A program made the translations under genes and the position numbers. Under the pieces are notes generated by a model. The model was not told the DNA's origin. It was given only the letters and a program-made list of their open reading frames with translations, and made no database searches. A DNA stretch of 64,000 nt from NCBI RefSeq assembly GCF_000524195.1, contig NW_020170392.1:293069-357068 (forward strand). The letters are read 5' to 3'. The number at the start of each line of letters is the position of its first letter. Position 1 is the stretch's first letter. The stretch comes from Echinococcus granulosus (Eukaryota > Platyhelminthes > Cestoda > Cyclophyllidea > Taeniidae). Shown here in pieces: positions 1 to 13,231 of the stretch.

Positions 1-600
1 CCTCGTCAAGCCATCGCTTAGGCACAATTTTCGGAATCTCATGGATGGAGTCGTATTCAACTCCATTCTCCTCTCATCCTCTTATTGAATCAATAAAATA
101 ACTATTTAAGGTAGACTCTGATACCCGAATGGCATCTTTTAACGAGCAGTTCAAGGTACCAAGCCTGACCTTATAACACAGGGAGATTATCTCCGTTACT
201 GTGGTCTCTACCACACCTATAAGATGTCCCAGACCCCCTTGTAGTTGATCTACAACATCAGAACTAATGTCTTGCAAATGGAGAATGAAGGAAGGACCGT
301 TAGGGGTAAAATGTTTGCGAATTTTTCTCCTCCTCCCCATGTTTTTCCAAGGTTCATGTATAAACAACATTAATCATTCCTTTTGCGAAGCATGCCTGCT
401 TCAATGGATTTGAAAATTTATTCTTGCTATCCTTCAGATATATTCATTTATGCCCATGGAGTCATCGGAAATTTGGGGTATATAATAAAAGGATTTTGTT
501 TAAGGAGAAAAATAATACCTCAAATCATTTGGAGTTAGACAAGACATCTCCCCTAACCATAGGACTTGAGATCACATATGAATGACCCCTTCTGCTCCAG
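1..600. other. Presumed protocadherin intron, no exon seen
   Basis: No exon or recognisable element could be supported here. It ends in an acceptor-like pyrimidine stretch and CAG at 598-600, so it is best read as the end of an intron of the protocadherin gene whose upstream exons lie outside the window. Confidence 0.5.
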
Positions 601-3600
601 ATCAGTTTGACAATCACGGCTTCGGATAGGGGGGAGCCCCCACGACAGTCGACCTGCTTGGTGGAGATTACACTCACAGACGTCAATGACAACGCGCCGA
701 AGCTGATCTTCGAACCGGGCAGTCTGACGAATTTCGCTCTGGTGCCGGAGAACGAAATCGCTGGTCGAATTGTTGCCGTATTCACTGCCAGTGATGAGGA
801 CAGTGAGGCAAATGGAGAGACGGAGTGTTGGATCAAGTTCGTGAGCAAAAATGAAGCAGACTTTGTAATGAAGGGAGCGGAGGACGAGAATGAGGAGGAA
901 GACGAGGAGGGGAATGGGAAAATGGAAGTGCATAACTTCTTCAAGCTCGAACCTATGGCATTGCCATTTGAGAAAGTGTGAGTGCCCCACTTGGAAAATC
1001 TCCCATATTTCCTAACTTTATAAAATTTGACACATTTGCCAGTGGCGTCACACATAGGCGACGCCCGACTTTTCTTAACCTAATGTTACAAATGTTTGCC
1101 ATCGGACTGAACAAGTTGAATATTATGAAATTAGTGCAAAATAACGCGTATTTACGCATTTCTTAGCTTTTAATAAGTCGCAAACGCTTTGGACAAAATT
1201 AATGAAAAGCGGTATCACTAGAGCAACAAAACTGAGGGTTTTAATGTCCGATTTTCACCTAAGATCCTGGTATTAAAAACATTCATTAGGCGGTCTTAAA
1301 ACTGTTTTTCCTCCTATTTAAAGTAGCCATTTGATTTTAATTCGATGGAACTAGGCCGGCAGGGATGACCATTCTTGAGACTATTAAACAGGATCCTGAT
1401 CAACGACTAAACATTAAGGAACTAAGGTGGACCACTCCTCTAAGATGGTGTGTGTGTGATCCCCACCTTGAAGCCCTCGATTTCTTTGGTAGCATTTTGT
1501 CCGCTGCACACACATTGGTACTGATGGTTAAACAACAAAACTGATGAATTCTTTTTTAAAAGGCAACAAAAAACAATTTGCAGTTACTTTTAGCTGATTA
1601 TTAAGATTTGGACTCTTTCTTGAAGTTGCTACAAGCCAAACAAGCATAGAACTGAATGAGGAATCTGTGAGCACGACCAGAAATGCGTATCGTCGAAATG
1701 GCTGAAAAGCTAAAAAGGTCACTTTGCAGATCAAGAATAACGAGTAACCACAGTAAAAGCGGACTTCTGGATTCGTTTTCGAAGGGTTAGTATAACTTGA
1801 TTCGCCATAAATTTGCTTCTTATCAGAGTTCGGGAAATGAAGTGGTCTTTATCAAAATGGGTTATTTTGGCACTCTCCCGATGGCAGGCAAATACAAGCA
1901 TAATGGTTTTGCCGCAGCAGACAGGTAAGCAGTTATGTTCCGGCGACGCCACAATCCATCGCAGTGCGTAGTGTCGACTTATACCCACCGATTTGTATCA
2001 GTGAATGCGCACTTTCAGTGCCTTGATGCGGCGCCGAACCCTCTCTCACGAGGTCAGAAAAGAAGTGCGGTTTTATTTGCTGGGTTGATGGATTTTCGTA
2101 CATCATCAGGGGCTTATCTCTCGCTCCCTCCGTACCTCCCCCCCGTCCCCTTCCTGATCGCATGGCATGGACTCAAATCAGTCACTTGTATCAAACGCAA
2201 GCACAGAGGAAATAAAACTCCCTCTCCTGTTGCATCAAAGGTTGGTCGAGGCACTCAAAAAATTGTTGCGTTTCGAAGTAACCCGAATTTTGATCCTTCT
2301 AAAGATTTTACACAGAGAGCTTTTCCTTCATCAAAACGCGGCATACAAGCTACTTAACTTAGCCAACTGCTGTGGGTTTTCCATACTCATAGTCTGAAAC
2401 TTTCCAGCAATATTTGTTTTAAGCTTTCCAATTGATAATGGCAGTATATGCCTGTGAAGTAAAGCGTTCTTTTTTTATGTCCAAGCCAGACTGACTGGGG
2501 TGCTCCATAACAATCGTACTCCTTTCAAAATCGTTTACCATATTATATTCATAAGCCTGCATCTGCGTTTTGTTTCTTTTCTCCACTTTCAAACAAACGA
2601 TGGAGTTAAGGTGTTGCTTAAGAAAAATGTTCTGTCGCTGGCAAATGGTGGACACAAAAATGCGAACTTTTTCTCAAATCATAAATGGAACAATGAAACT
2701 GAGTGTTTAAAATTGTTGACGCCCAGTTTGTATTTGTAACAAGTGAGTGACTTTTGGAAGCCAAGCCTCCGATCACCCTTGTTGGCCTGCAAACAATAAG
2801 ATGGGAGTGTGTGCCTGTGCCACGATGATGTACAGGAACTAGCGCTATCACGCTTGATCAGATTCCTCCCTGCCGTAGAGGAGGGGTCTAGAAGCACCCT
2901 ACACTGTGCCAAATCGAGAGAGCAGGGAGGCAGGACGACAGCTATTGTGTTTTGCTATACCTGCGAATGTATGTAATGGTGTTGCAATAGCCCAAGTTCA
3001 CTGGTGCGTAGCCTATTGCTTCAATACCCACCTCTTGTGCTCACTGCAAACGGAATATCAGAGAGACGACTCCACACAAAACCGGACTCTCTTCCTTGCA
3101 CGTTGAAGCCATTTACTGTCTAAAGAATGAGGACCTGACCAACCCTCTGTCTTCAGTAGAGCCTAGCTTATTCCCCTTTTCATCTGTACGGAACGGATAC
3201 AACACAGAGTCGACAATGTAAATCAATCACTCGTTACCACTTTGGATCCCACAGTTACGTTTTATCCATCCATGCTCTATTCTAGAATGAACCCTAATTT
3301 AGGATGGTAAAACGGTGGTTTTTGAACACAAAAACCTTCAACTGAATCTAAAGTTGGCGACCGGATTTTTTGGTGCTCATCCCAAAGGTATGAATACACA
3401 GGGTGCGCCATCGCTTTTAAGGTGAATATGATACCAGTGATGACTACCAGACCTCGTCCGAGTTTAAATGAGCAGTCACATAAACGACAGCTTTCCTATA
3501 CCATTACTTACAAGCATGCTAAATCGGGACAAAATAAACTCTTCTAGCGATTGATTTCGGCTCTCAAAATACCTCGACTAAATGACTGCTGCGCTCCCTC

Positions 3601-6600
3601 TAATTACAGTTACCAGTTGTCCACGGCGGCGGTGTTTGACCGCGAGGCGGGTAGGAAATATCGTGTCTTCATCATGTGCTCGGACAAGGGCTCACCGAGA
3701 CAAAGCACCACCGGCAGCGTGCTTGTGCGCATCCAGGATGTGAATGACCACTCGCCCGAATTTCCCACCAGTCACTTCACGATTCGGGCGGCAGAAAATC
3801 ACCAGATCGGCGTCCCGCTCTTCACATTAACGGCGGAGGATCCTGACGAAGGTAAGGAGTTGAATATCTGATAGGATTTCTTCTTGAAGTTGCCATAATA
3901 TGAAAAAGTGAGATTTTAGGTTGTGAGAATTATTTAAAGGCATCTAATTAGCTCGAGACAATTGCTTGAGGAGGCGGTGATTGTACGCAGTCAGTAAAGG
4001 TGATTGGGACCTTTTAGAATAGAGACGCTCTGGACATCTAAATTTGGACGCTGTTGTTGAAGATCGGAAATGAAGTTCTGGCTCGGTAGCATCCACTTAG
4101 TCAAACCCATTGGGAATAAAGAAATGTCGACATTAGTTACAAACATGTCTCGGATGTCTTTTTAGCCCAGAGTATCGTTTGGGACGGTCTTTTTCTTTAT
4201 TTCAAGTACAGCATAACACCTGGCTTGGTTGAGGTGCTAACCTGAAAAGGATAGTTGCGAAGTATAAGATCTGAGACATTCAAATCTGGTGTCGCTTGAT
4301 AAAGACTTAAAAGAGAAGTGGAGCAGAGCACCAATTGACCACATCCCGGGCCTAGTGGTTATCCAATCCTGAAATATGCAAATTCTAAATTCTAAATACG
4401 GCACTGCTTTTTCCAATTACAACTAACAACAAGTTGTTGTGTAGGGCCTTGAGACGTCCCTGAAGACGATAGAAGGCATTACACCTTGGGTAGAATATGC
4501 TCTGCCGATGTAGAGAAGGGATGGGAGTTAGTGGCATGGCACGGAGGCCACGCCACCCAGTAGAAGTACCAAGGCGGAGCCTTAAGTGCCAGAGAAACCA
4601 AACAGAAAAGACAAACAAGTATAGCATTACACAGCCCCCCCCTCCTTTTGAGCGTTGTCACGGAGCTCCTCTTGCACTACCTCCCTCTTCGGCCATCACA
4701 ACGTGGTCGTTGCTTCAAAGGAAAACACCCATGAACCATTCGCGTCGGTTATCGGATTGTCGCGCAACTAAGAAGGCATTTGACTGTCACGTCACTGACA
4801 CTTTTTTTGGCATTTCCAATGGGTTTGGAGGTTCGTCCCGTTTGGGAATTGTATTGGAGGAAGAGAAATGTGCTAGCCACCACTGTGTCCATCGTTAGTC
4901 GCAAGAGCACTGGCCTAAAAGCAGAATGAAGGATGACGTTTAAAGTAGTTTCGTGGAAATAAGGTTTCGCGTCTGTTCCTCCTTGCTACTTTGTTTTCAC
5001 TTGAGTACTGCCCTAACCTGCAAGTAAAGAGGTGAAGGATCGCGTATTTTCTTTATTGACATCTTCATGCAAGTACCGTAGATGGCTCCGTAACAAACTT
5101 TACTGGGTTGTTCTCAGCTGTGGCTAGTATTGCTCCAGTTGTTAATAACTTTCCTGTAGAAAAGGGGACCATATAATTGCCGAAGATAGATGTCATTATC
5201 AACCCTTCTGTTGGTAGGCGTCACCGATTATCTTATCCACAGCGCATGCCCTTTTTCCGTCACTTTAAGGCCTAGCATTCAGGGACAGAAACAAGGATAG
5301 TTGTCCTTTGTGATCGGTTTCGCTATCCGCTGCCACCAAGGTAACGCACCGAGTCATTCCTGAATACAAAGGAAGATATGATGCCAGAGCCAAATGCGTG
5401 GTAGAGGATTAGTGGCATCGCCCCAAGACCACGCCGCCCAGGGGAAGTACAATTTGCGGAGCCCGCAAGGCCAAAATGAATAGTCAAACAAATAATCAAA
5501 GTATTGCAGTTGACTAACTTAAATGGCATGGTACATTGGGTAAAAAGGACCTTTGTTGGCAATGTAGGGATGAAAAAACGTGCTAGGATTACTAATTATG
5601 CGGAGCGAAAATGTCACTGGAACCTTCCTCACCAAATGAAAAACTTTTACCACTTCCTTTTCTTGTTGTTTAGATCACCAAAACTATTTGTTATCGATGA
5701 GAGGGCAGATATGCGGGAGATGCGAGATAATTGTAAAGAATCTTTGCAAGACCTGTAAAAACCAGAGTGCAGCTCTAACACCAGCGTGATGGCGCTTTTC
5801 TGTTGGAAGCCTCGGTTGTCCAACCAACTGCCCATTAAAACCTCTCCACAGCACAGATGCTGGTTGAATAATTTCAACCAATCAAGTCCTGAGCGAGGTA
5901 CTCCTTAACACAACTTCATTTAGGTCATTTTATTTTAAGCCTATGTTAACCTGACCCTCCAGTGGATATTAGACATTGTGTAAAAATCTCACGTGTGTTA
6001 GCTTCGTTGCAACAAGCTGTGCGACATGATGTATTACAAAGCATATCAAGGGATACACACTTGGGCTGGGTGAACGGGTACAAGCAAAGCCTTGTAACCG
6101 TAAAAAAGGTAGTCTGTTCACGGACGTATTTTTATTCAAACAAATGCCTACTTGTTCACGCGCACACCGAGATAACCCGTGGCGAGGTGGTATCAACGGA
6201 TTTGGCTACCTCTTGCGTAATCACTTCAAGCCCAAAACTGAAGTTGGCTGTTCGCTAAGAGCCTGGACCTAAGGTGTGTGAACTGGCGAATTTGCAGAAT
6301 TTAAAAGGAGTATTTTGAGACAATTGGACTGCAGAATGTTATTGGGTGAGCTATCACTCTGCGGAGAGGAATGGTAAATGTGCTAGACGCGAATTACTCC
6401 ATCCCGCTGCCAAAGAACTCCTCATAATATTTGATTCCAAATGAAGTGCAGCACAGTCAGCTCTGCTGGTTCCTAGGTGAGAACGCCACCATCTCCTACT
6501 ACCTCATCTCCGCGGAGGACCTATTCACGCTCAACAATCAAACTGGAGAAGTGAGTCTGCGCCAGCCTCTGGACTACGAGAAGCAAACACACCACAATTT

Positions 6601-9600
6601 CACATTACTTGCCGTAGACGGAGGTCAACCGGCGTTGACAGGCTCCGTCACTGTCACGCTCTTCATCGAGGATATCAATGACAACGCGCCGGTGGTGACG
6701 TCTGATCTCCTATTGTCTGCTTGGGAAAATCATTCAGCCGGCAAGTAGCTCCACTAGAACGCTAATTCTTCCAGGAGGTGCTAATGATGAGTTGAGAGTG
6801 AATATTCAGTAAGGGTATGCAACAAGTTCACTTAATCGGTGCAGATATTATCGTTGAAAAACTGTGGGATGCCGTTTTAGGAAGAATGAATCGTACGTCT
6901 ATGACGTTGCAAATTGCAATAAATTGTGCCTTAGGCTTGAGGAAAAAGTGGAATCGCAACTGGGATTTCACGTCTCAATGCTGTCATTCACAGAGGCAGT
7001 GGTTGCCAATCAAAATGAACATGAGAAATTATTCATAATAAGTCGAATTAAAGAGTATGGGATTTATAATTCGTGGCTCAAAGGAATGAAGACCCTTTGC
7101 ACTCCAAATCGACCATTTGCAAGGCACAATGGACAGCAATTTAGGGGTAGAGTATTGCCCTAACAAGCACATCTGGGGTTAGCAGGAGGGGTTACGACCT
7201 AGCTACATTGATAGGCTAATGAAGTAAGGTTTCTAAATATCTTTTTTTACATATAAATTTTAACTCTATGTGACACACGATTTGGCGTGATCCTTTATGA
7301 TAAACTGATAAGGAACACATGTCACACATGTGTGACACGCGGCCCAGACGATAAAATCAGCACATTACACAAATGTGATACTGGAACCGAATATGATATG
7401 ACATTTTTTTAAAAAGACACTCCCGAGTAATTAAGATAATAGCTTGGGCGAAGCAACTGCCGATCTTATGTTTTTTTAATCAGTCGAAATCTATTTCTTT
7501 TAGCGGACCCCATCGGCGCCCTATCAGCTATAGATCTTGACTCAGGACTAAATGGCAATTTCTACTTTAAAATTGCCTCGATCAAGCCTTGCTTCTGTGG
7601 TGCACCACCGACAGGAGAGAAGGTACCTGATCTCAACGATTCCCTGTGCTCGTGGGCCCTGGAGATGGTCAACAAGTGTGACGTAAATTCGGTGGAGAAA
7701 GCCCACCGATTGTGCAGTCGAGCGCCTCTCAAATATACTCCCTCTTGGACCTCCAAGGAGTATAGAAGGTGTTGACTCAGAACCCTTGCGACATTTGGTT
7801 AAGTGGCTGCTCTTGTACGGCATTTTCTTAAGTGAAGAGGCAATGGATCACGCTAGAGCACGAAAACACGAAGTCTTGAAGGCACGGTAACAAATAAGGA
7901 GGCTTTTAGCTCTTACAGTGCTTAAACTCATGCCGCTTTCAAAGGTTATCTCAGGAATAAGCAACTATTGATAGCATTTCTCATTAAAAGCGAATCTCTG
8001 ATTTAGCAAGCAAATTAAAGGGATGTTAGGGGAATGCCTACACCTCCTATCGAGGCTATAATAATAAGCACAAACCCAGCCTCTATTGTCGACCCGCTTT
8101 ATTCAATCTTGCCCGAAGCGGTGGTATAATGCTGGCTTTAATTGCTACTACAAAGAGAAGGTGGTCGAATTTGTAGCTTGCGCAACATCCACAGCCTTTG
8201 CAACTCCTCGTGTTTGTTGATCTACTGGGAATCACTGAAAGGTGATTTGCTTACATCAGTAGCAATTCGGTTATGGGCATTGAAATGCCAAGATGGAAGT
8301 GAATATGATCGCACGTAAATTTTATAAATCTTGCGTATTTGCACCCACATGCCACTGGCTGGCACCGCACCTTTCATCAACAGACTCAAAGCAGAAGGCA
8401 ATAGGAAGCATCCATTAAACTCAGTCGATGACACTCCAAAAGTCCCGAAATTGTCATGTCATATGTAGGAAGCCTCCGATCCGAAGCTTACGGGAAAAAA
8501 TGCCCCTGAGAATTATAACGAGTTTGTCGTATGTATTAGATTGATCATCTCTTGTGCTTGGTTCTGTGTTCACCTTTAGTGGGGCACATAAATCCTCATT
8601 GCAAGCCTTTATGCTGGTAATAAAGCGTGCGGGCAAGTGCTATCACTGCAGGCCTACCTGAGCTTTAAACACTTGGGCATGCATTTTAATTCCTGAAGGG
8701 CTCTATTTCATCGAGGATGTTGCAATAAATATTTCCTAATTACAAAGGTGACTCTGACTAACCGTCAAAGAGGTTTCATCTGGGCTGTGGAGGAAGAAAG
8801 GCCAATAGATTATTCAACATGGGATGACAATACGAAGAACGAGTTTCCTTTGGTGGGTTTTTCAACCTCTGCTGCTTGTTCATTGTCATCTTATGCAAGA
8901 TTAATGTGACTACGATTAGGCTATTAGTGATCGCGTGTTAAAGGAATAGAAGTAGTTTCTGCCCTGCCTGCCCGGAGGAATCGTGTTCCCCCACAGTAGA
9001 GTAACGACTGAAGGGCTGATTGAACTTGGAATGCCGAAAGGGTGTAACTACGCAGCATCACCTTCCGTTATCATGTTTGAGCAGACCGAATTTATTGAGG
9101 CAAGCGAGAGTCTACAAGGTAGTAGTTTACACGAAATAGCTTTTGGCCCTATCAGTAGGCACGAATGTTGAGAAATTCAATATGTGAAAATGTTTTTACT
9201 CTGCAACCTGACAAGTCCGCCACCACCTCCGCAGGGTTTGGCATTTTCCGCATTTGGTGGGATCTACACCACCAAGAAGAGGATCGTAAATTTCCTCGCT
9301 CCAGAGCAACGTGATCCGGGACGCAAATGGAGCCTTCCTCCGGTTGTGCGCCACATGCCAGACGGGATTATCATGAGTACGGTGCACGATGTACCGCTTT
9401 TGATTTGACCTATATTCCTATTTTGGAGTAAAATACAACGCTCTTGGTTATCGCAGTTTCTCCGAAAAGAATGTAAACTAAAAAAATTAATAGAACACCA
9501 ACCGTCTACAAATTCCGCTTCTACTAGCGATATTACCGATTTCATCGCCGGTGCAGTATGCCTGAGGTTTCTTTTTAAGCCTACCTTCCCTTTTTAGGTT

Positions 9601-12600
9601 TTTCATGACGGAGCGGGGCGACCTTTACCTTCGGTATCCCAACCTAGACAGAGAGACAGTTCCCGTATACTTGATCCAAGGCATGGTCACCGATCGTGGG
9701 CATCCACCCCAAAGAACAACTTTCTGCGCGACTGTAGTGGTCAAAGATGTTAATGACTGCCACCCCAAATTTACGTTTCCGGCTCTCACCAATAATACCG
9801 TTCTTGTACGACTGTAAGTAATGAATGCAATTCAGTTTTATGGAATTTTTGACCCAACAAACACGAGCTTTAACGAACAGGGCGGGTTTGGAATTTCGGT
9901 AAAATGAGTTAAACATTCAAACAAGCATTCATTTCATCATTGTTGAAATCAAGTAAGCCCTTTGTGTTTGAAGTAGGCTATTCATTTTTGTAGTGAATTA
10001 ATTATTATTATCTAGGAAAAGTATCCTTGATCAAAGGCCTGGGCTCTGCGTTCCTGCTTTTTCTGGAGTGCAGGTAGATAAGTTCCGTGGGCGATAAAGC
10101 GCTGTGCAATGCGGTTGAAATTTTGTTGGCATTTTCTTTACTTAGACTGCTAATCTGCGTAATAAAAATCCTTTTTAGACAACAAATTAAGCTTAATTCC
10201 TTCCAAATTTGCAGGACTTGTGAATGGCTGAATGGATCCTGGTAATAGCAATGGCACAGTAATTAGAAGACTTCGGAAGTCTGAAAGTAAACGTAGTAGA
10301 ATCCATGGACGTCTATTTTGAGCATTAATATTATAATGTTAACGCCCCTACTGTAAATGCGGTGGAAATACTCTATAAAACGCGACATGTCCTAGTTGCA
10401 TCACTCCTAGAAATCAAATACTTTTCGTTGGGGAAAATTCTTTTAAAAAGCTCACAAAAGAAGAGAAGCAAACGTAAAAGTGGGAGGGGTTTTTCCCAAA
10501 CTCATGCATGGAAACGGCAAAGCAATTTTACTGTGCTTTCCCCAACTTGATAGTTGATGGGACAACTCTAGAAGGGCGTAGCTAGGGTAGGTAAGTGGAG
10601 ATATTTAGTGATGTCTAACGCGGTGCTAATAGTTGTCCATGACAGCGGGAGAGAAAAAAACAACCCCACTCAAGTATATCGTGACTAAAGAGAATGCACT
10701 TGCTACGAAAAAAGACACACAAGAGAGTTTAAGAAGACCACAACAACAATTCGTGTCGCCAAGATTACTCTGAAATGTTAATTAGCCGTTCGCAAAGCTC
10801 CATGCCAAACATTTGCTTCAAAGGGGATCCTTACCAGTTTTAGCGAAGATTTTTGTCTTCCTGTACCTGACGGCAATCAGCTTTCACCCTAGGCCAATAC
10901 ATCGGGGAGAACCACTTGTGCAATTGCACGCCACTGACAACGACGCCAATGAAAACGGCGAGCTGCATTTCGCATTCGCAGAGGAGCCAGAGAGCTCTGT
11001 GGCCAATCTCTTTGACATCCATCCCTTCACTGGTCTCATGGTTTCCAAGTACAATCTCCAGCTAGGAGATTTGGAGTTTCTTGGTCCCACATTATCCATT
11101 CTGAAACAGACTCATGCGGTGAGAATAAAGGTAACAAGACAGTTGTTGCGTTTTAAGACGGAGACATAAGTCACCTCTGAATGACTAAAATAAAAGTGCC
11201 CTGTTTCATAAGCAGATTTTTCCATCAGAAATGTTGCTACTACTTTTATTCAACAATTCCTAGGGCTGAAGTTCGCCATCTGTTAGCCTAAAGGGATTTC
11301 CTGCTCTGGGTTTATGGCTTGAGTTGCTCAAATGCCTACTCGGCAATGAGAATTCGTGATGTCATGAAAAATTGCAACCTACCTGCTTTGCGATACACCC
11401 TATTTGTCTTGTTATGGTTAATTTAAGGGACCAGGAAAGTAGGGAAGCTCCTCCTTGTCATTGACTAATGCCTATGTCACTGTCTTCAGATTGTTTTCCA
11501 AATGCCCACAGTCAGCTATCTTGTAATCACCAGCGAAAGCATAAACACCACCGCTCCCTCTCTCCGATGCTATCGTTTGTTGCACACGTTGGCAAATTGA
11601 TTCCCACACCCCATTGTGTCAGGTCCCACTCCCTCCTCTCATACCGCCCAAAAAATATTATTTGAAGGATCACAATAGCGCGAGCTAATTTTTCAACATC
11701 ATCATTGCTTAGATTAGGCGCGATAAGCCGTCTATATAAAGCTTTCATTTTTGTATGTGTGCGTGCGAGCTCCGGTATCAAAGCGGCTTTTGGCCAACTC
11801 AGCTCGGCCTCGACTCATCCCGTGCGCAGCAGATACGGTTTTCGCCTCGCCTTTTTTAATGCGTTTTAATGTGTACACATAGAAAAGGTTCCTCCTGCCT
11901 ACCCACCTGCCTTAAAGGCTCCCCTGCACGCAAACCTCCAAGCCCCTCTCTATTTAGCTTGAACTAAAGGTTTTTTTTAAAAAAATTGTCCAGGTAAAAA
12001 ATTTGTTCTGTTAAAACATGCAGACTTCGTGCGCCAAGTAACGGTCACCGGTGTAACCCTACAAGACATAAAGTACGCTTTCAAATGGATCCAATAGTGT
12101 TGGCTGAATTACTAACGATGTAAAACCTTAGTTTAAGCGGATAAAAATGAATGGTGGTAAAAAAAATGTCAAATGAAAGTAGAAACTGAGTGAAGTAAGC
12201 ATGAAACCAACCCCCAAGCCTGATATTTAAGGAGTTCAGGCACTTCGATCCGATACCTTGTTGATGGGATACACTAAGAGGAACGAAACAACAATGGCAA
12301 ATCTAACCGTCTTTTACTAACCACCTAAACCAGGTAGCAGATCTGGGAACGCCTTCGCTAGCTTCCTACGCCAACTTGCGAGTGCGTTTTCAGGTGAGAT
12401 CGAATGGAAATCTGGAGGCAGATTTTCCGTCCCTGAAAGAGCAGCTATTTCTGCAACGATGGCAACAACAGCACCAGACTGCAGACCCTTTTGAGGAGTA
12501 TGGAGCGCTTCAGGCGGACTTGACGCGCTCCTTCAATCGCACCACTTGGCGAAGTAGCGTCGTTTTCATAATCCTCTGCGCATTCTTCCTCATCCTCCTC

Positions 12601-12903
12601 CTCCTTCTGGCCGTCCTCCTCCTCGCCATTTTCATCCGACGCTCGCTCCATCCCCTGTCTCCCTACAGCCCCACCACTACCACCGCCTCCGCTCTCACAG
12701 CCGCTGCGGCCTCCCGGCGCGTCCCAATGACTCTCTTCGTCTCCCCCATGCATCATCACCAGAACCCCAACTACCAGCTCAGTGGCAGCTCCTTCACCCT
12801 TCCCCTACCCATTACTCCCTCTCACACGCTGCCTCATGACCTCCCACAGACTTCTGGGCTCAGTGGTTCGGGCGACCTATCCATCGACTCTAGTGCTGTT
12901 TGA
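601..12903 (+). CDS. Protocadherin-like cell-adhesion receptor, 3' part (7 exons)
   Basis: Calcium-dependent adhesion receptor of the plasma membrane. Exons read as 601-977, 3610-3851, 6477-6740, 7504-7768, 9598-9813, 10893-11130 and 12334-12903; phases close, giving 723 residues and a stop, with the N-terminus outside the window. It holds the end of one cadherin repeat and four more. Calcium-site motifs DVNDNAP (about residue 27), DVNDHSPE (169), DINDNAP (272) and DVNDCHP (433) are visible, with DRG, DKG and LDRE partners. The second repeat has an acidic insert (about 93-106) and the fourth a five-cysteine insert (about 320-382). The last exon gives a membrane helix (about 608-632) and a 90-residue Ser/Thr/Pro-rich tail without a recognisable catenin-binding region, which fits a protocadherin better than a classical cadherin. 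The intron after 6740 appears to use a GC donor. The donor at 7769 is weak. Confidence 0.9.
4430..5500 (+). repeat. Interspersed repeat family R, copy 1
   Basis: Lies in the protocadherin intron 3852-6476. It has a head module near 4440-4590 (GGCATGGC...GGCCACGCC, then GAAGTAC and GCGGAGCC), a body with a CATCACAACG motif near 4695, a second body part near 5010-5110, and another head near 5300-5480 in the same orientation. The same order of blocks recurs at 31.1 kb and, reversed, at 20.5 and 43.6 kb. No coding capacity was seen. The class is unknown; similar ends in direct orientation suggest a small non-autonomous LTR-type element or a tandem dimer. Borders are approximate. Confidence 0.7.
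7321..7336. repeat. Perfect 16-bp palindrome
   Basis: GTCACACATGTGTGAC is its own reverse complement. It sits in the protocadherin intron 6741-7503, close to other GTGACAC and CACAAATGTG stretches. It contains a CANNTG E-box core (CATG centre). Function is unknown. Confidence 0.6.
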
Positions 12904-13225
12904 GGAACTATTGAAATAGGTATTTTTGTACATTTTGTACTTGTTCCTGAGTACCGGTGCAGTCGACAATATCACTCTCATCCGGCCTCAAGGTGGCACA
13001 AACCACAATTCCAATCGACAGTACCATTTCCATATATGCCTTGTCGATTCTGTTCTCTCACTCAACCGATAAACCAGCTTTGCTTAGATTCTAGGGGCGC
13101 TAAACCCCACCGGATTATTTTACTGCTCAAAAAATAGTTTCTGAAATAATTGCACTACGGAGAGGCACGAACTCTGTTGAGGCTGGACCCGAGAGAATCA
13201 TGTGACGCTTTGGTCACTAGGTTTG

Positions 13226-13231
13226 AATAAA
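13226..13231 (+). terminator. Candidate poly(A) signal of the protocadherin gene
   Basis: AATAAA lies about 320 nt after the protocadherin stop codon at 12901-12903. The position is plausible for a 3' UTR end, but no transcript evidence is available. Confidence 0.4.

Noticed and set aside
12445..12759. 104-codon minus-strand Glu-rich frame
   Set aside because: Antisense shadow of the protocadherin transmembrane and tail exon.
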